A stretch of DNA of 64,000 nt from Sphingomonadaceae bacterium OTU29LAMAA1 (GTDB lineage Bacteria > Pseudomonadota > Alphaproteobacteria > Sphingomonadales > Sphingomonadaceae), in assembly GCA_024072375.1 (NCBI GenBank), contig CP099617.1, positions 3,665,001 to 3,729,000 on the forward strand, written 5' to 3'. A program made the translations under genes and the position numbers. The notes below the pieces were generated by a model that ran no database searches, was not told the DNA's origin, and saw only the letters and a program-made list of their open reading frames with translations. Each line of letters opens with the position of its first letter. Within the stretch, counting starts at the first letter, position 1. This document shows positions 38,628 through 46,111 of the stretch, piece after piece.

Positions 38628-39536
38628 ATGACCACGATCCCGTTCGTCGATGCCCACATCCACCTGTGGGACCTGAACCACATATCCTATCCGTGGCTGA
38701 CCGGGCCGTTCGACGGCGACGGTCCCAACGGCAGCGCGGAAGCGATCGCACGCGATTACGGCGTCGCCGATTATCGCGCCGACCTCGCCCGCTGGAACGT
38801 CGTCGGCGCAGTGCATATCGATGCCGGGGCCGACGCGGCGCATGCCCTGCGCGAAACGGAATGGCTGGAAGCGCTCGCCACCGACAGCGGACTGCCGACC
38901 GGGATCGTCGGCTATGCCGATCTGGCGGCGCCCGACGCGGACGACCTGCTCGCGCAGCACGCAGCGCATCCGCACGTTCGCGGTATCCGCCAGATCGTCA
39001 ACTGGCATGCCGATCCCCGGCGGACCTATACGCCGCGGGACGTGACGCTGGACGAAGCGTGGCAGGCGGGGTTCGCGCTGCTCGGCAAGCACGAATTGTC
39101 GTTCGACCTGCAATGCTATCCGGGGCAGATGCCGGGACTGGTGCCGCTGTTCGCGCGGTATCCGGAGGTGCCGGTCGTCATCAACCACCTCGGGATGCCG
39201 GTGATGAGCGATGCCGATGGGCTGGCCGACTGGCGGCACGGCATGACCGCGCTGGCGGCGTTGCCGCAGGTCGCGGTGAAGCTGTCGGGGCTTGGCTTCG
39301 TCTGGCGCGACTGGACGCCGGAACGGGTGCAACCGCTGCTGCTGGAGGCGATCGAGCTGTTCGGTCCGGACCGCTGCCTGTTCGCGAGCGATGCGCCGAC
39401 CGACACGCTGTTCGCGCCGATCGACCGGTACATGGAAACGTATCACGCGGTGACAGCGGATTTTGCCGAGGACGAGCGGCGGGCGATGTTCGGGCGCAAT
39501 GCGGACCGGGTGTACCGGTTGGGACTGGGGGTTTGA
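38628..39536 (+). CDS. Amidohydrolase-family lactonase, probable L-rhamnono-lactonase
   Basis: A 302-residue metal-dependent hydrolase of the COG3618 group, with the metal-binding HIHLWDL at residues 10-16, a further His in VINHLGMP, and a late Asp in FASDAPTD. This family includes lactonases that open sugar-acid lactones, and in the rhamnose pathway the lactone made by the first dehydrogenase must be opened to L-rhamnonate. GGAGAGG sits at ideal distance before the ATG. The fucono- or other sugar lactone remains possible. Confidence 0.82.
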   Translation: MTTIPFVDAHIHLWDLNHISYPWLTGPFDGDGPNGSAEAIARDYGVADYRADLARWNVVGAVHIDAGADAAHALRETEWLEALATDSGLPTGIVGYADLAAPDADDLLAQHAAHPHVRGIRQIVNWHADPRRTYTPRDVTLDEAWQAGFALLGKHELSFDLQCYPGQMPGLVPLFARYPEVPVVINHLGMPVMSDADGLADWRHGMTALAALPQVAVKLSGLGFVWRDWTPERVQPLLLEAIELFGPDRCLFASDAPTDTLFAPIDRYMETYHAVTADFAEDERRAMFGRNADRVYRLGLGV

Positions 39537-39562
39537 GGCGATCGCCACGCTGCAGTGACGAT

Positions 39563-39656
39563 CGTCATCCCCGCGCGAGCGGGGATCCGTAAATACCGAC
39601 ATCACGCAAGAGCCGCCGGTACTGCGACTATGCATCCCCGCCTGCGCGGGGACGAC
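39563..39656. repeat. Palindromic intergenic repeat, family D
   Basis: Two hairpins, GTCATCCCCGCGCGAGCGGGG at 39564-39584 and GCATCCCCGCCTGCGCGGGG at 39632-39651, whose sequences are also largely complementary to each other. It fills the gap between the lactonase and rhaT genes, ending about 23 bp before the rhaT ATG. Confidence 0.8.
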
Positions 39657-39678
39657 TGAAGTAAAGAGGAATGGTCCG

Positions 39679-40743
39679 ATGACACCCAATCCGCTCACGG
39701 GCGTGATGTACCATTGGCTGGGCGGTCTCGCCTCCGCCAGCTTCTATGTCCCCTATCGCGGCGTGAAGCGCTGGTCGTGGGAGATCTACTGGCTGACCGG
39801 CGGCGTGTTTTCCTGGGTGGTGGCGCCGTGGTTCTTCGCCAGCCTGCAGACCAACGACCTGCTCGGCGTGCTGGGCAGTGCACCGTCGCCGGCCTTCTGG
39901 TGGCCGATCCTGTTCGGGTTGCTGTGGGGCTTCGGCGGATTGGGCTACGGCCTCGTCATGCGCTATCTCGGGCTGAGCCTCGGCATGGCGGTGGTGCTGG
40001 GGCTGTGTACCGTGTTCGGGACGCTGATCCCGCCGCTGTTCACCGGCGAATTCCACGAGAAGCTGCTCGCCAATACGTCCGGCAGGATCGTGCTCGCGGG
40101 CATCGGCCTGACGGTGGTCGGCATCGTCGTCGTCGCCATCGCCGGCGCGCGCAAGGATGCGTTGCTGACGCCCGAGCAAAAGGCGGCGGTGGTCGCGGAA
40201 TTCGATTTCAAAAAGGGGATCGCGGTCGCGATCTTCGCCGGGATCATGTCGGCGTGCTTCGCCTTCGGCCTTGCAGCAGGTGAACCGATCAAGGGGCTGT
40301 CGGCCGCCGCCGGCACGGGGCCGTTGTGGACCGGGTTGCCGGTGCTGTGCCTCGTCATGTTCGGCGGGCTGATCACCAACGGCATCTGGTGCGCCATTCT
40401 CGTCAGCCGCAATCGCAGCGGCGGCGAATGGGCGGGACGGACGAAGCCCGGTGTCGAGCGCCCGCCGCTGCTGCGCAATTACGTGCTCAGCGCGCTGGCC
40501 GGCGTGACGTGGTATTTCCAGTTCTTCTTCTACACGATGGGCGAGAGCCAGATGGGGCGGCTCGGCTTCTCCAGCTGGACGCTGCACATGGCGTCGATCA
40601 TCATCTTCGGCACCTTGTGGGGCTTCGCCTTCCGCGAGTGGAAGGACGTGGGTGCTGGGATCAAGGGGATCGTCTGGGCCGGTGTCGCGCTGCTGCTGAT
40701 CGCGACGGTGGTGATCGGCTACGGCAACAGCATCGCGGTATGA
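39679..40743 (+). CDS. rhaT: L-rhamnose/proton symporter RhaT
   Basis: A 354-residue inner-membrane transporter with ten predicted membrane segments. The N-terminus resembles E. coli RhaT closely (GVMYHWLGGLASASFYVPYRGVKRWSWE), followed by WWPILFGLLWGFGGLGYGL. It imports L-rhamnose with a proton and is the strongest evidence that the surrounding catabolic genes act on rhamnose rather than fucose or arabinose. AGAGGA precedes the ATG. Its stop overlaps the GH43-like gene start. Confidence 0.93.
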   Translation: MTPNPLTGVMYHWLGGLASASFYVPYRGVKRWSWEIYWLTGGVFSWVVAPWFFASLQTNDLLGVLGSAPSPAFWWPILFGLLWGFGGLGYGLVMRYLGLSLGMAVVLGLCTVFGTLIPPLFTGEFHEKLLANTSGRIVLAGIGLTVVGIVVVAIAGARKDALLTPEQKAAVVAEFDFKKGIAVAIFAGIMSACFAFGLAAGEPIKGLSAAAGTGPLWTGLPVLCLVMFGGLITNGIWCAILVSRNRSGGEWAGRTKPGVERPPLLRNYVLSALAGVTWYFQFFFYTMGESQMGRLGFSSWTLHMASIIIFGTLWGFAFREWKDVGAGIKGIVWAGVALLLIATVVIGYGNSIAV

Positions 40744-41807
40744 TGCGGCTGGCCCTCGCCGCCGCGCTGCTGGCGCTGACAGGCGCGGCGCCGGCGCGCC
40801 CGGTGGCGGAGGCGCCGCTGGTGATGACGGCGATGCACCTGCACGATCCATGGATCGTCGCCGACCGGGCGAGCCGCACCTATTACCTGTTCACCCGCAA
40901 CGAAGCCGCGATGACGGGTGACGGGCGGCTTGGCACGATGATGTACGCCAGCCGCGACCTGAAGCACTGGACCCGGCCGAAGCTGGTCTTCACGTTGCCC
41001 GCCGGTATCTGGGCGAAGGCGGGCAGCTGGGCGCCGGAAATCCATCAGTGGAAGGGCAAATGGTATCTGTTCACCACCTTCCACGATCCCGCCGCCACGC
41101 TGGGGCGCAGCGGCAAGCGGACGACGTATCGCCGCGGCACCGTTCTGGCGGTGGCGGACCGGATCGACGGTCCGTACCGGCTGGTGCGCGGCGGCGAGCC
41201 GATCGTCGCGACGGACCGGATGACGCTCGACGGGTCGCTGTACGTCGATCCGAAGGGCAAACCGTGGCTCGTCTATGCGCACGAATGGTGGCAGACCGGC
41301 ACCGGCACGATGGAAGCGGTGCCGCTGGCCGACGACCTGTCCGCCGCCGGTCCGCCGCGGGAGCTGTTCAAGGCGAGCGATGCGCCCTGGGCGGTCGGAC
41401 AGGTGCAGCCGGATGGCGACACGGTATACGTCACCGACGGCCCCGAGCTGTACCGCAGCAAGACCGGCACACTGCTGATGCTGTGGTCGAGCTATGGCAA
41501 GAAGGGCTATGTCGAAGCGCAGGCGCGATCGGTGTCCGGCGGGATCGAGGGGCCGTGGGAGCAACTCGGCACGCTGGTGGAGCGGGACAGCGGCCATGGC
41601 ATGCTGTTCCGTACATTCGAAGGGCGGCTGATGATGATCCTGCATCGCCCGTTCAATTATGCGCTCGGCAAGCTGTACGAGATGCGCGACGACGGCGACC
41701 GGCTGTCCGTGGTGCGCGAGGCGACCCAGCTGGATGGCGAGGCCTATCCGACGCATCCCTGCGTCGCGGGCCATTCCTCTTTCGATGGAGCGACACCGGG
41801 ATGCTGA
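40740..41807 (+). CDS. Secreted GH43-like glycoside hydrolase
   Basis: About 355 residues: a short signal peptide (MRLALAAALLALTGAAPA) and a five-bladed beta-propeller of the GH43 type. The expected acidic residues are visible in HDPWIVAD, SWAPEIHQW and TLDGSLYVDPKG. GH43 enzymes cleave arabinose, xylose or galactose side chains. In a rhamnose operon it may trim side chains of rhamnogalacturonan-type pectin, which is inference. It starts at the tandem ATGATG overlapping the rhaT stop and overlaps the esterase start by seven bases. Confidence 0.82.
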   Translation: MMRLALAAALLALTGAAPARPVAEAPLVMTAMHLHDPWIVADRASRTYYLFTRNEAAMTGDGRLGTMMYASRDLKHWTRPKLVFTLPAGIWAKAGSWAPEIHQWKGKWYLFTTFHDPAATLGRSGKRTTYRRGTVLAVADRIDGPYRLVRGGEPIVATDRMTLDGSLYVDPKGKPWLVYAHEWWQTGTGTMEAVPLADDLSAAGPPRELFKASDAPWAVGQVQPDGDTVYVTDGPELYRSKTGTLLMLWSSYGKKGYVEAQARSVSGGIEGPWEQLGTLVERDSGHGMLFRTFEGRLMMILHRPFNYALGKLYEMRDDGDRLSVVREATQLDGEAYPTHPCVAGHSSFDGATPGC

Positions 41808-42622
41808 TGCTGGGCGCGGACGCGGTGCTGCCGCTGCGGGGGGATACGCCGGTCCCCGACGCGCTGACGTTCGAGGCGGGTCATCCGGACGATCGTGCCG
41901 TGGTGACGGCGGTCGCGCAGCCGGTGCTGCTAGAGTTTCGCCCGGCGGTGCCGAACGGTCGGGCGATGCTGGTGCTGGGCGGTGGCGGCTATGTCGCGCT
42001 GATGGTCGGGCGCGAGGGGGTCCAGGTGGCGCGCTGGCTGACCGCGCTCGGCTATCATGCCTATGTGCTGGTGCACCGCTTTCCGGATGCGGACCAAGGC
42101 CCGTCCGCACCGCTCGACGATGCGGCGGCGGCGATGCTGGCGATCCGCGCCCTGGGCCATGACGGTATCGGCGTCGTCGGCCTGTCCTCCGGGGGGCATC
42201 TGGCGGCCTGCCTCGCGGCGGCGCGCCCATCCGCGTGGCCGGGCGACGACGCGCTGCGGCCGGATGCGATGGTGATCGGCTATGCGCCCATTTCAACCAA
42301 TGCCGCGGGACGCACCGTCGTCGCCGACAAGCCACCGCTCGCACCGCCGGAGAAACAGGCGCTGTACGATGCGTTGCAGCCCGATCGACAGTTGCTGCCG
42401 GCGCCGCCGCCGGCATTCATCGTCTATGCGGGCAACGATCCGGTGGTGCCGGTGGAGAATGCACGGCGGTTGCATGATGCCTGGACGGCGGCCGGCGGGC
42501 CGGCGGAACTGCATGTCTTCGTCGATGCGCCGCACGGGTTCGCGATGGACACCGTCGGCCTGCCCGTCGCGATCTGGCCGGCCTTGTGCGAGGCCTGGCT
42601 TCGCCAGACCGGCTTCCTCTGA
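41801..42622 (+). CDS. Alpha/beta-hydrolase, esterase of the carbohydrate type
   Basis: A 273-residue alpha/beta-hydrolase with the nucleophile elbow GLSSGGH, a possible acid in YAGNDPVVP and the C-terminal His in DAPHGFAMD. The last motif is typical of acetyl-xylan-esterase-like and lipase-like sugar deacetylases. No signal peptide is seen, so it may act in the cytoplasm on imported acetylated oligosaccharides. It overlaps the GH43-like gene, last of the operon. The substrate is not established. Confidence 0.8.
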   Translation: MLMLGADAVLPLRGDTPVPDALTFEAGHPDDRAVVTAVAQPVLLEFRPAVPNGRAMLVLGGGGYVALMVGREGVQVARWLTALGYHAYVLVHRFPDADQGPSAPLDDAAAAMLAIRALGHDGIGVVGLSSGGHLAACLAAARPSAWPGDDALRPDAMVIGYAPISTNAAGRTVVADKPPLAPPEKQALYDALQPDRQLLPAPPPAFIVYAGNDPVVPVENARRLHDAWTAAGGPAELHVFVDAPHGFAMDTVGLPVAIWPALCEAWLRQTGFL

Positions 42623-42635
42623 TCTTCGGGAACGG

Positions 42636-42809
42636 TCAGTGGGGCATGCGCATGCGCGGTCCCGGTGCGGCCTCCTCGATCATGCGGGCATAGCGTTTCG
42701 CCATTTCGAGATGCACGCGGCGCCCCTCGATATGGCTGGCGCGATCGGCGAGCGCGCGCTCCTGGCGTTCCCGGGAAACATAATATTCGACATCGACATG
42801 GCTTGGCAT
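42636..42809 (-). CDS. Small conserved-looking hypothetical protein
   Basis: A 57-residue soluble, charged, helical protein (MPSHVDVEYYVSRERQERALADRA...). The pattern of Tyr-Tyr followed by repeated Arg/Glu and HLEMAKRYARM resembles short stand-alone proteins I have seen in sphingomonads, but no function is known. It is antisense to the end of the operon and has its own upstream space. The Shine-Dalgarno is weak, so confidence is moderate. Confidence 0.5.
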   Translation of the reverse strand: MPSHVDVEYYVSRERQERALADRASHIEGRRVHLEMAKRYARMIEEAAPGPRMRMPH

Positions 42810-42980
42810 CGTGATGATCCGACATGGAGTTGTGCCTGCCGCCAACGGGCTACTCGTTACAAGCACCTGTTCTATAACGATGTTTTTCAGGCGCTTCGCT
42901 TAATTGGATCAATCCGGCCCCATTGATGTGATCGCCGGACGGGCGTAGCATCGGTAGCAAAGAGCAACTGGAGAGATGCC

Positions 42981-43754
42981 ATGGCCACGTCGTTACGCAA
43001 GGATGAGTCCGCCGGGATGGCGCCGGGCGAATGGGAGGCGCGGGTCGATCTCGCCGCCGCCTACCGCCTCGTCGCGCTTTATGGCTGGGACGATCTGATC
43101 TTCACGCATCTGTCGGCGCGCGTGCCGGGGCCGGAGCATCACTTCCTGATCAACCCGTACGACATGATGTTCGAGGAAATTACCGCGTCCAGCCTCGTCA
43201 AGATCGATGTCGATGGCCAGCCGGTCGGCAAGAGCGATCACCCGGTCAATCCTGCCGGCTTCACAATCCATTCCGCGATCCACATGGCGCGCGAGGATGC
43301 CGCCGCGGTGATGCATTTGCACACGCCGCACGGGCAGGCGGTGTCGGCAATGGAGTTCGGGCTGTTGCCGCACACGCAGACCTCGATGATCGCGGGGCAC
43401 GATGTCGCGTATCACGACTATGAGGGGATCGCGACCGACCTGGAGGAACGCGAGCGGCTGGTGCAGGACATCGGCGACAAGAATGCGATGATCCTGCGCA
43501 ACCACGGCACGCTGACGGTGGGCGATAGCGTAGCCTCGTGTTTCCTGCGGCTCTATTTCCTCGAACGCGCATGCGAGGCGCAGGTGCTGATGCTGGCGGC
43601 GGGGCGCGACCGGCTCAATACGCCGCCGCAGGGCGTCGAGCACAAGGTCGCCGGACAGACCAATCCCAAGGGGATGGGCATGGTGGCGAAGGCGCTCGCG
43701 TGGCCGGCGCTGCTCCGCAAGCTCGATCGTATCGATCCCGGCTTCCGACACTGA
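42981..43754 (+). CDS. Class II aldolase/adducin family protein
   Basis: A 257-residue protein of the class II aldolase/adducin fold, with zinc ligands in MHLHTPHGQAV and the later LRNHGTLTVG. Class II aldolases of this type include L-fuculose and L-rhamnulose phosphate aldolases, and adducin-like proteins include decarboxylases and epimerases. The neighbouring rhamnose pathway has no phosphorylated intermediates, so an aldolase role in it is doubtful. GGAGAG precedes the ATG. It has its own promoter region of about 170 bp. Confidence 0.85.
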   Translation: MATSLRKDESAGMAPGEWEARVDLAAAYRLVALYGWDDLIFTHLSARVPGPEHHFLINPYDMMFEEITASSLVKIDVDGQPVGKSDHPVNPAGFTIHSAIHMAREDAAAVMHLHTPHGQAVSAMEFGLLPHTQTSMIAGHDVAYHDYEGIATDLEERERLVQDIGDKNAMILRNHGTLTVGDSVASCFLRLYFLERACEAQVLMLAAGRDRLNTPPQGVEHKVAGQTNPKGMGMVAKALAWPALLRKLDRIDPGFRH

Positions 43755-43759
43755 CGCCG

Positions 43760-43795
43760 GTCGCCCGGCACGCCTGCGCTGGCGTGCCGGGCGAC
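43760..43795. terminator. Long perfect hairpin between convergent genes
   Basis: A 15-bp perfect stem (GTCGCCCGGCACGCC / GGCGTGCCGGGCGAC) with a six-base loop lies 5 bp after the aldolase-family stop and 10 bp beyond the histidine kinase 3' end. It has no T-tract, so it may act by blocking exonucleases or aiding Rho rather than as a classical terminator. Confidence 0.6.
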
Positions 43796-43805
43796 GGACC
43801 GCGGG

Positions 43806-44783
43806 TCAGGCGAACGGAAGCCGGATCGTGCAGGCGAAGCCGTGATCGGCGAATGCGATATCGACGTCCGCATCCACCTCGTAGCGCAAACTGCGGGTCA
43901 GCAGCTCTAGCCCGAAGCCTTCCGTATCGGGGGCGACGAAGCCACCGTCGGGGTCGTCTTCGCGCCAGTCGATATGCAGCAGCCGGTCCGGGGTATCGCC
44001 GGTGATCCACCAGCGAACCTCCAGCCGTCCATGTTCGCGGCTCAGCGCGCCGTGCTGCATCGCGTTCTCGGTCAGTTCGTGCAGCGCGATGCCGAGCTGG
44101 TCGGCGATCCGTGGCGGCAGTCGGGCTTCCGGCCCGCTATAGGTAACGCGCCCGCCCACCTGATGCGCCAGTAGTTCGTCGGCGAGCAGGCCTTCCAGAT
44201 CGACACCTTCGACCCCGGTGCGCATGATGTGGCTCTGCGTGCGGGCAAAGGCGCCGAGGCGGCCGTCGAAGTGATTGCGGTAATCCTCGACCGTCTCGCT
44301 GTTCTCGGCCGTCCGGCGGGCGATCGAGCGAATGACCGCGAGCGTGTTGCGGATGCGGTGGTGGAGCGTCGCCCGCAGTGTCGCCTCTCCCTCGAGCCGA
44401 TCGTAGAGGTCGGACACGTCGATCGCATGGCCCGCCCAGCCGTCCGCGACCTGCGGGGCGTCGCCGATGGGCAGCGCCTGTGTCCTGAACCAGCGGTAGC
44501 TGCCGTTGCGGGCGATCCTGATGCGGAGATCGGCGGTGAACACCCGGCCGGTCCGCGCCCTGCGCCATGCCTCGAGCAATCGGCCGCGATCATCGGGATG
44601 GACGCAGGCGATCCAGCCGATGCCCTGGCTATCGGTTGCCGCCTGACCGGTCAGCGCCGTCCATTCCGGCGAGAACCAGAGGCAATCGCCACCCGATGTG
44701 GCGCGCCATGCGATCGGGGAGGAGGAACCCCCGTGAGATCCCGGTGATGCGGCGATACGCCGGGACGGATCACCCATTGGCAT
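43806..44783 (-). CDS. PAS-containing HWE-family sensor histidine kinase
   Basis: About 325 residues: a PAS domain (about 25-140, with WFSPEWTALTGQ and the PAC part YRWFRTQALPIGD) and an HWE/HisKA_2 kinase core. The phospho-accepting His lies in LHHRIRNTLAVIRSI, the N-box is IALHELTENAMQHGALS, and the WRE of the HWE name is in HIDWREDD. No membrane segment is seen, so it is a cytoplasmic sensor, possibly of light or redox; a PAS cofactor cannot be told. The start at 44783 has AAGGA upstream and overlaps the Crp-like gene by 14 bp. Confidence 0.83.
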   Translation of the reverse strand: MPMGDPSRRIAASPGSHGGSSSPIAWRATSGGDCLWFSPEWTALTGQAATDSQGIGWIACVHPDDRGRLLEAWRRARTGRVFTADLRIRIARNGSYRWFRTQALPIGDAPQVADGWAGHAIDVSDLYDRLEGEATLRATLHHRIRNTLAVIRSIARRTAENSETVEDYRNHFDGRLGAFARTQSHIMRTGVEGVDLEGLLADELLAHQVGGRVTYSGPEARLPPRIADQLGIALHELTENAMQHGALSREHGRLEVRWWITGDTPDRLLHIDWREDDPDGGFVAPDTEGFGLELLTRSLRYEVDADVDIAFADHGFACTIRLPFA

Positions 44784-45525
44784 CGAGATGCCGTCCTTCG
44801 AAATCGAGGTGGAGATAGGTCGGGTTGAACATCGCGACATTGCACAGTCCGTCAAGATCGAGCGCTTCGAATTCGCGACCTTTCCATCGGATCAATCCGC
44901 GCGCCCGCAGTTCCTGCACCATGCGATTGACGTGGACGGGTGTCATACCCGTCGCCTCCGCGAGGTCGGTCTGGGTCAGCGGGATCTCGCAGCAATTGCC
45001 CTCGACCAGCCCGACGGTGCGCAGGCGGAAGAACAATTCGCAGAACAGGTGCGACAGGCGCTCGATCGCGTCGCGCTGGCCCAGATTGACCGTCCATTCG
45101 CGCTGGATCGCCGCGGCGGTCAACGTATCCCACCACAAGGCCTGATTGAGCCGCGGCCCCAGCATCGACAATCCTTCGATCCGGTCGCGCGGGATTTCGA
45201 CGTAGCGGACCGGCGTCAGCGCGCCGACGGAATGATCCATTTCCTTCAGAATGTAGCCATGGAGGTCGCACAGGTCGCCCGGCAGGTAGAAGGCGATGAT
45301 CTGCCGCCGGCCATCCTCCAGCGTCTTGTAGCGGAACGCCCAGCCGTCGAGGATCAGATTTACCCCGCGCGGTCGATCGCCTTCGCGGATCAGGTCGCGC
45401 CGCTGTCGCACGGTGACGACCGGTCCGCCGCACGCGGTTTCGATCGCAACGCGCTCGTCATCGCTGAACTGCACGTAATGCTGCAGTCGACTGATCAGAC
45501 GGTGAGCGGGCGGTACAGAAGACAT
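44770..45525 (-). CDS. Crp/Fnr-family transcriptional regulator
   Basis: About 251 residues: a cyclic-nucleotide-binding-like beta barrel (about 20-140) and a C-terminal helix-turn-helix (LTQTDLAEATGMTPVHVNRMVQEL). The Cys pattern for an FNR iron-sulfur cluster is absent. Proteins of this type beside HWE kinases are common in sphingomonads and Rhizobiales. The start at 45525 is chosen as the nearest Met to the domain; 45543 is also possible. It diverges from the receiver-only regulator with an AT-rich 97-bp gap and overlaps the kinase gene. Confidence 0.83.
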   Translation of the reverse strand: MSSVPPAHRLISRLQHYVQFSDDERVAIETACGGPVVTVRQRRDLIREGDRPRGVNLILDGWAFRYKTLEDGRRQIIAFYLPGDLCDLHGYILKEMDHSVGALTPVRYVEIPRDRIEGLSMLGPRLNQALWWDTLTAAAIQREWTVNLGQRDAIERLSHLFCELFFRLRTVGLVEGNCCEIPLTQTDLAEATGMTPVHVNRMVQELRARGLIRWKGREFEALDLDGLCNVAMFNPTYLHLDFEGRHLDANG

Positions 45526-45622
45526 CGCGCGATCTGACAACATTTGACACTTATGCTCGCTCACCCATGTTAGCGCCATATGGAATACATGCATTATTCC
45601 TTGTTTTACAGGGAGTAAGCTA

Positions 45623-46048
45623 ATGAGCTCGACAAGTTCCCCCTTGCTGGGGAAGCGAATAATGATCGTCGAGGACGAATATCTGATCGCCGATGACCTT
45701 GCATGCGAATTGCGGCAGGTGGGGGCGGAGGTAATCGGGCCCGCCGCGTCGCTGCCGCAGAGCATGCGAACGATCGCGCACGCCGGTTTCATCGACGCCG
45801 CGATACTCGACATCAACCTGCGCGAAACATTGGCATATCCGCTGCTCGATCACCTGATCGCGGCGGGCGTCAAGGTGCTGATCACCAGCGGCTATGACGA
45901 AGCCATGATCCCGGATCGCTACCGTCATCTACCCCGCTGCGAGAAGCCGGTGTCGCCAGTGAAGCTGCGCCGCGCGGCAGAGACGCTGTGGGCGGGTCCG
46001 ACCGTGATCGTGACGCCGGCGCCGGAGACGCCGTCCAAGGGGGTCTGA
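45623..46048 (+). CDS. Receiver-only response regulator
   Basis: A 141-residue single-domain response regulator with the acidic pocket IVEDEYLIADD, phospho-acceptor Asp63 (AAILDINLRE) and conserved Lys in RCEKPVS. The sequence style (IVEDEYLIADDLACEL, GPAASLPQ) is that of regulators paired with HWE kinases. With no output domain it may act as phosphate sink or by binding a partner. GGGAG precedes the ATG. It ends 11 bp before a hairpin terminator. Confidence 0.87.
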   Translation: MSSTSSPLLGKRIMIVEDEYLIADDLACELRQVGAEVIGPAASLPQSMRTIAHAGFIDAAILDINLRETLAYPLLDHLIAAGVKVLITSGYDEAMIPDRYRHLPRCEKPVSPVKLRRAAETLWAGPTVIVTPAPETPSKGV

Positions 46049-46059
46049 ACACGTAAAAA

Positions 46060-46085
46060 GGGGCCCGGCATCGCTGCCGGGCCCC
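46060..46085. terminator. Bidirectional terminator between response regulator and pnp
   Basis: An 11-bp perfect stem GGGGCCCGGCA / TGCCGGGCCCC has loop TCGC. On the minus strand it is followed by TTTTT, a strong intrinsic terminator for pnp. On the plus strand only TT follows, so it is weaker for the response regulator gene. Confidence 0.88.
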
Positions 46086-46111
46086 TTCCTGATTCAGCCT
46101 GAGGCCGAGGA

